A DNA stretch of 7,544 nucleotides from Chlamydiota bacterium (lineage in GTDB: Bacteria; Chlamydiota; Chlamydiia; Chlamydiales; VGMA01). Positions 5,961-7,544 of this stretch are shown here, piece after piece. The first letter of the stretch is position 1; each line of letters starts with the position of its first letter. The DNA is taken from NCBI GenBank assembly GCA_016866575.1, contig VGMA01000079.1, positions 1 to 7,544 on the forward strand, read 5' to 3'. The notes under the pieces were generated by a model. It did not search any database. It was not told where the DNA came from and was given only the letters and a program-made list of their open reading frames with translations. The position numbers and the translations under genes were made by a program.

Positions 5961-7544
5961 ATGCAATCCCAAGAGCTCAGAAGAAAATTTCTCCATTTTT
6001 TTCGCGAAAAAGGGCACACCATTGTTCCTTCTTCGCCCGTTGTTCCTCATGACGACCCTAGCATCTTATTTACCAATGCAGGGATGAACCAATTCAAGAA
6101 AATTTTTCTTGGACAAGCTGTGATGCCTTACACAAGAGCATCAACTACCCAAAAATGCGTTCGCGTCGGAGGTAAACATAACGACCTCGACAACGTAGGT
6201 TTCACCTCAAGACATTTGACCTTTTTTGAAATGCTTGGAAACTTCTCTTTTGGTGATTATTTCAAAAAAGAAGCGATCGCCTATGCCTGGGAGCTTTCAA
6301 CACGTGTTTTAGAACTTGAAGAGAGTAAAATTTGGGTAACGGTTTTTGAAAAAGATGACGAAGCGTATGAATTATGGAAACAGTGGGTTCCTGAAAAAAG
6401 GATTGTACGCCTTGGTGAAAAAGACAATTTCTGGGCTATGGGAGATACAGGGCCGTGCGGTCCTTGCTCTGAACTTCTTTATGACAGAGGTGATCTATTT
6501 GGAAATGCCACATCCCCTTTAAACGATGTCGATGGTGAGCGCTTCTTTGAATTTTGGAACCTCGTGTTCATGCAGTTTAACCGCGACTTTAGCGGAAAAA
6601 TGGCTCCTCTTCCTAAACAAAATATCGACACCGGTATGGGGCTGGAAAGACTTGTTTCTTTAAAACTTGGGGTCAATGATGTATTTCAAACAGACATCCT
6701 TCGCTCTTTGATCGCTCAAGTAGAAAACATTTCAGGAAAAACCTACAAATCAGATCCCGCATTTCACGTTGTTGCAGACCACATCCGCTCACTTTCGTTT
6801 GCTATCGCAGACGGCGCGCAGCCGGGCAACGTAGAAAGAGGCTATGTATTAAGAAAAATATTGCGCCGCGCTGTTCGCTACGGTAGAACGCTTGGCCTGC
6901 AAAAACCTTTCCTTGGACAAGTTGCAGACCGCCTATTCTCTTTAATGGGAGAAGATTTCCCCGAATTGATCTCTGCTAAAGATAAAATCAAAGAGATCCT
7001 CTATGTAGAAGAAGAAAACTTCATCAAGACCCTTTCACGCGGCGGCAACATCTTACAGACCATCATCGACAACTCCAAAAAGAGTGAATCCAAGCAAATC
7101 AGCGGTCAAGAAGCCTTTCGCCTCAAAGACACCTATGGATTTCCCCTCGATGAGCTTTTACTCATCGCAAAAGATAACGGCCTCAATGTGAATTTAGAAG
7201 CCTTCAATCTTCTTGAAGAAGAAGCGAAAGAGCGCTCGCGCGCTTCACAAAAAGAGCTCTCACAAGAAGCAAAAGTGAACTTATTTGAAGGGTTTGTCAA
7301 AAAGCATGGAACATCGAGCTTTGTGGGCTATGACACTTTAGAGACTGAAGGATCCATTACAGGAATCTTCCAAGGAGTAAATAGTGTAGAAAGAATCAGC
7401 GAAGGTGAAAGCGCTTTAATCATATTAGATAAAACATCCTTTTACGCTGAAATGGGTGGACAAATCGGCGATACTGGTCTCATTGTCCATAACGATGCCA
7501 TTTTTTCTGTAGAAGATACAACTCAGCCCTTCACTGGAGTGATC
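5961..7544 (+). CDS. alaS: Alanyl-tRNA synthetase (N-terminal part, cut by window edge)
   Basis: Class II synthetase that charges tRNA-Ala with alanine and clears Ser/Gly mischarging. The frame is open for 528 codons to the window edge, about 60% of the usual length near 870-880. Seen: FTNAGMNQFKKIFLG at 37-51 (motif 1 region); QKCVRVGGKHNDLDNVGFTS from residue 64, with Arg68 equivalent to the ATP-binding Arg of motif 2, then TFFEMLGNFSFGDYF at 87-101; GDTGPCGPCSE at 161-171; and DTGMGLERL at 223-231 (motif 3). An RNA-binding helical region follows, and the start of the editing domain is present as FYAEMGGQIGDTG from 494. The HxxxH zinc site of the editing domain and the C-terminal C-Ala domain lie beyond the window. 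The start is well fixed by AAGGA (5951-5955) five bases upstream and by the standard N-terminal similarity. The wording around motif 2 is very like chlamydial AlaS. Confidence 0.97.
   Translation, partial: MQSQELRRKFLHFFREKGHTIVPSSPVVPHDDPSILFTNAGMNQFKKIFLGQAVMPYTRASTTQKCVRVGGKHNDLDNVGFTSRHLTFFEMLGNFSFGDYFKKEAIAYAWELSTRVLELEESKIWVTVFEKDDEAYELWKQWVPEKRIVRLGEKDNFWAMGDTGPCGPCSELLYDRGDLFGNATSPLNDVDGERFFEFWNLVFMQFNRDFSGKMAPLPKQNIDTGMGLERLVSLKLGVNDVFQTDILRSLIAQVENISGKTYKSDPAFHVVADHIRSLSFAIADGAQPGNVERGYVLRKILRRAVRYGRTLGLQKPFLGQVADRLFSLMGEDFPELISAKDKIKEILYVEEENFIKTLSRGGNILQTIIDNSKKSESKQISGQEAFRLKDTYGFPLDELLLIAKDNGLNVNLEAFNLLEEEAKERSRASQKELSQEAKVNLFEGFVKKHGTSSFVGYDTLETEGSITGIFQGVNSVERISEGESALIILDKTSFYAEMGGQIGDTGLIVHNDAIFSVEDTTQPFTGVI

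Noticed and set aside
6479..6676. Minus-strand ORF inside alaS
   Set aside because: AlaS motifs are continuous through this stretch on the plus strand, so it is a shadow frame.

Overview
The window looks like an ordinary chromosomal stretch from a member of the Chlamydiae, most likely an environmental (Parachlamydiales-type) lineage rather than Chlamydia itself. The evidence is the clustering of hemG, a coproporphyrinogen oxidase gene, hemE, tkt and alaS, which as I recall lie close together in Chlamydia genomes, and the chlamydia-like wording of AlaS and transketolase. GC is moderate, roughly 40-45% by hand counts of some lines. Genus cannot be settled by eye. No RNA genes, insertion sequences, CRISPR arrays or phage genes were seen.

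Layout. Bases 1-696 (minus) hold the N-terminal 232 codons of a HemY-type protoporphyrinogen oxidase, cut by the window edge. Only 21 bp away and divergent is hemF (718-1476, plus), an oxygen-dependent coproporphyrinogen III oxidase with an unusually short C-terminus. It is followed by a small helical protein of unknown function (1511-1837, plus). Convergent to these is a lower-GC gene for a predicted exported SGNH-hydrolase-like protein (1862-2785, minus). A 42-bp near-perfect palindrome (2818-2859) separates it from an upstream two-gene unit read right to left: tkt (transketolase, 5798 to 3786) overlapping hemE (uroporphyrinogen decarboxylase, 3792 to 2872). A 162-bp divergent intergenic region leads to alaS (5961 onward, plus), which is cut in its editing domain at the right edge.

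How the genes work together. HemE makes coproporphyrinogen III from uroporphyrinogen III, HemF converts it to protoporphyrinogen IX, and HemG oxidises that to protoporphyrin IX. The window therefore encodes three consecutive late steps of the protoporphyrin-dependent heme pathway, and the last two need an oxidant, normally O2. Transketolase (pentose phosphate pathway) and AlaS (translation) are housekeeping neighbours with no direct link to heme.

I found no clear new multi-gene system. The points most worth a second look are the tight hemG/hemF divergent junction with overlapping -10-like elements and possible leaderless mRNAs, the shortened HemF and HemE proteins, the unknown small protein after hemF, and the exported SGNH-like protein lodged in the heme cluster.
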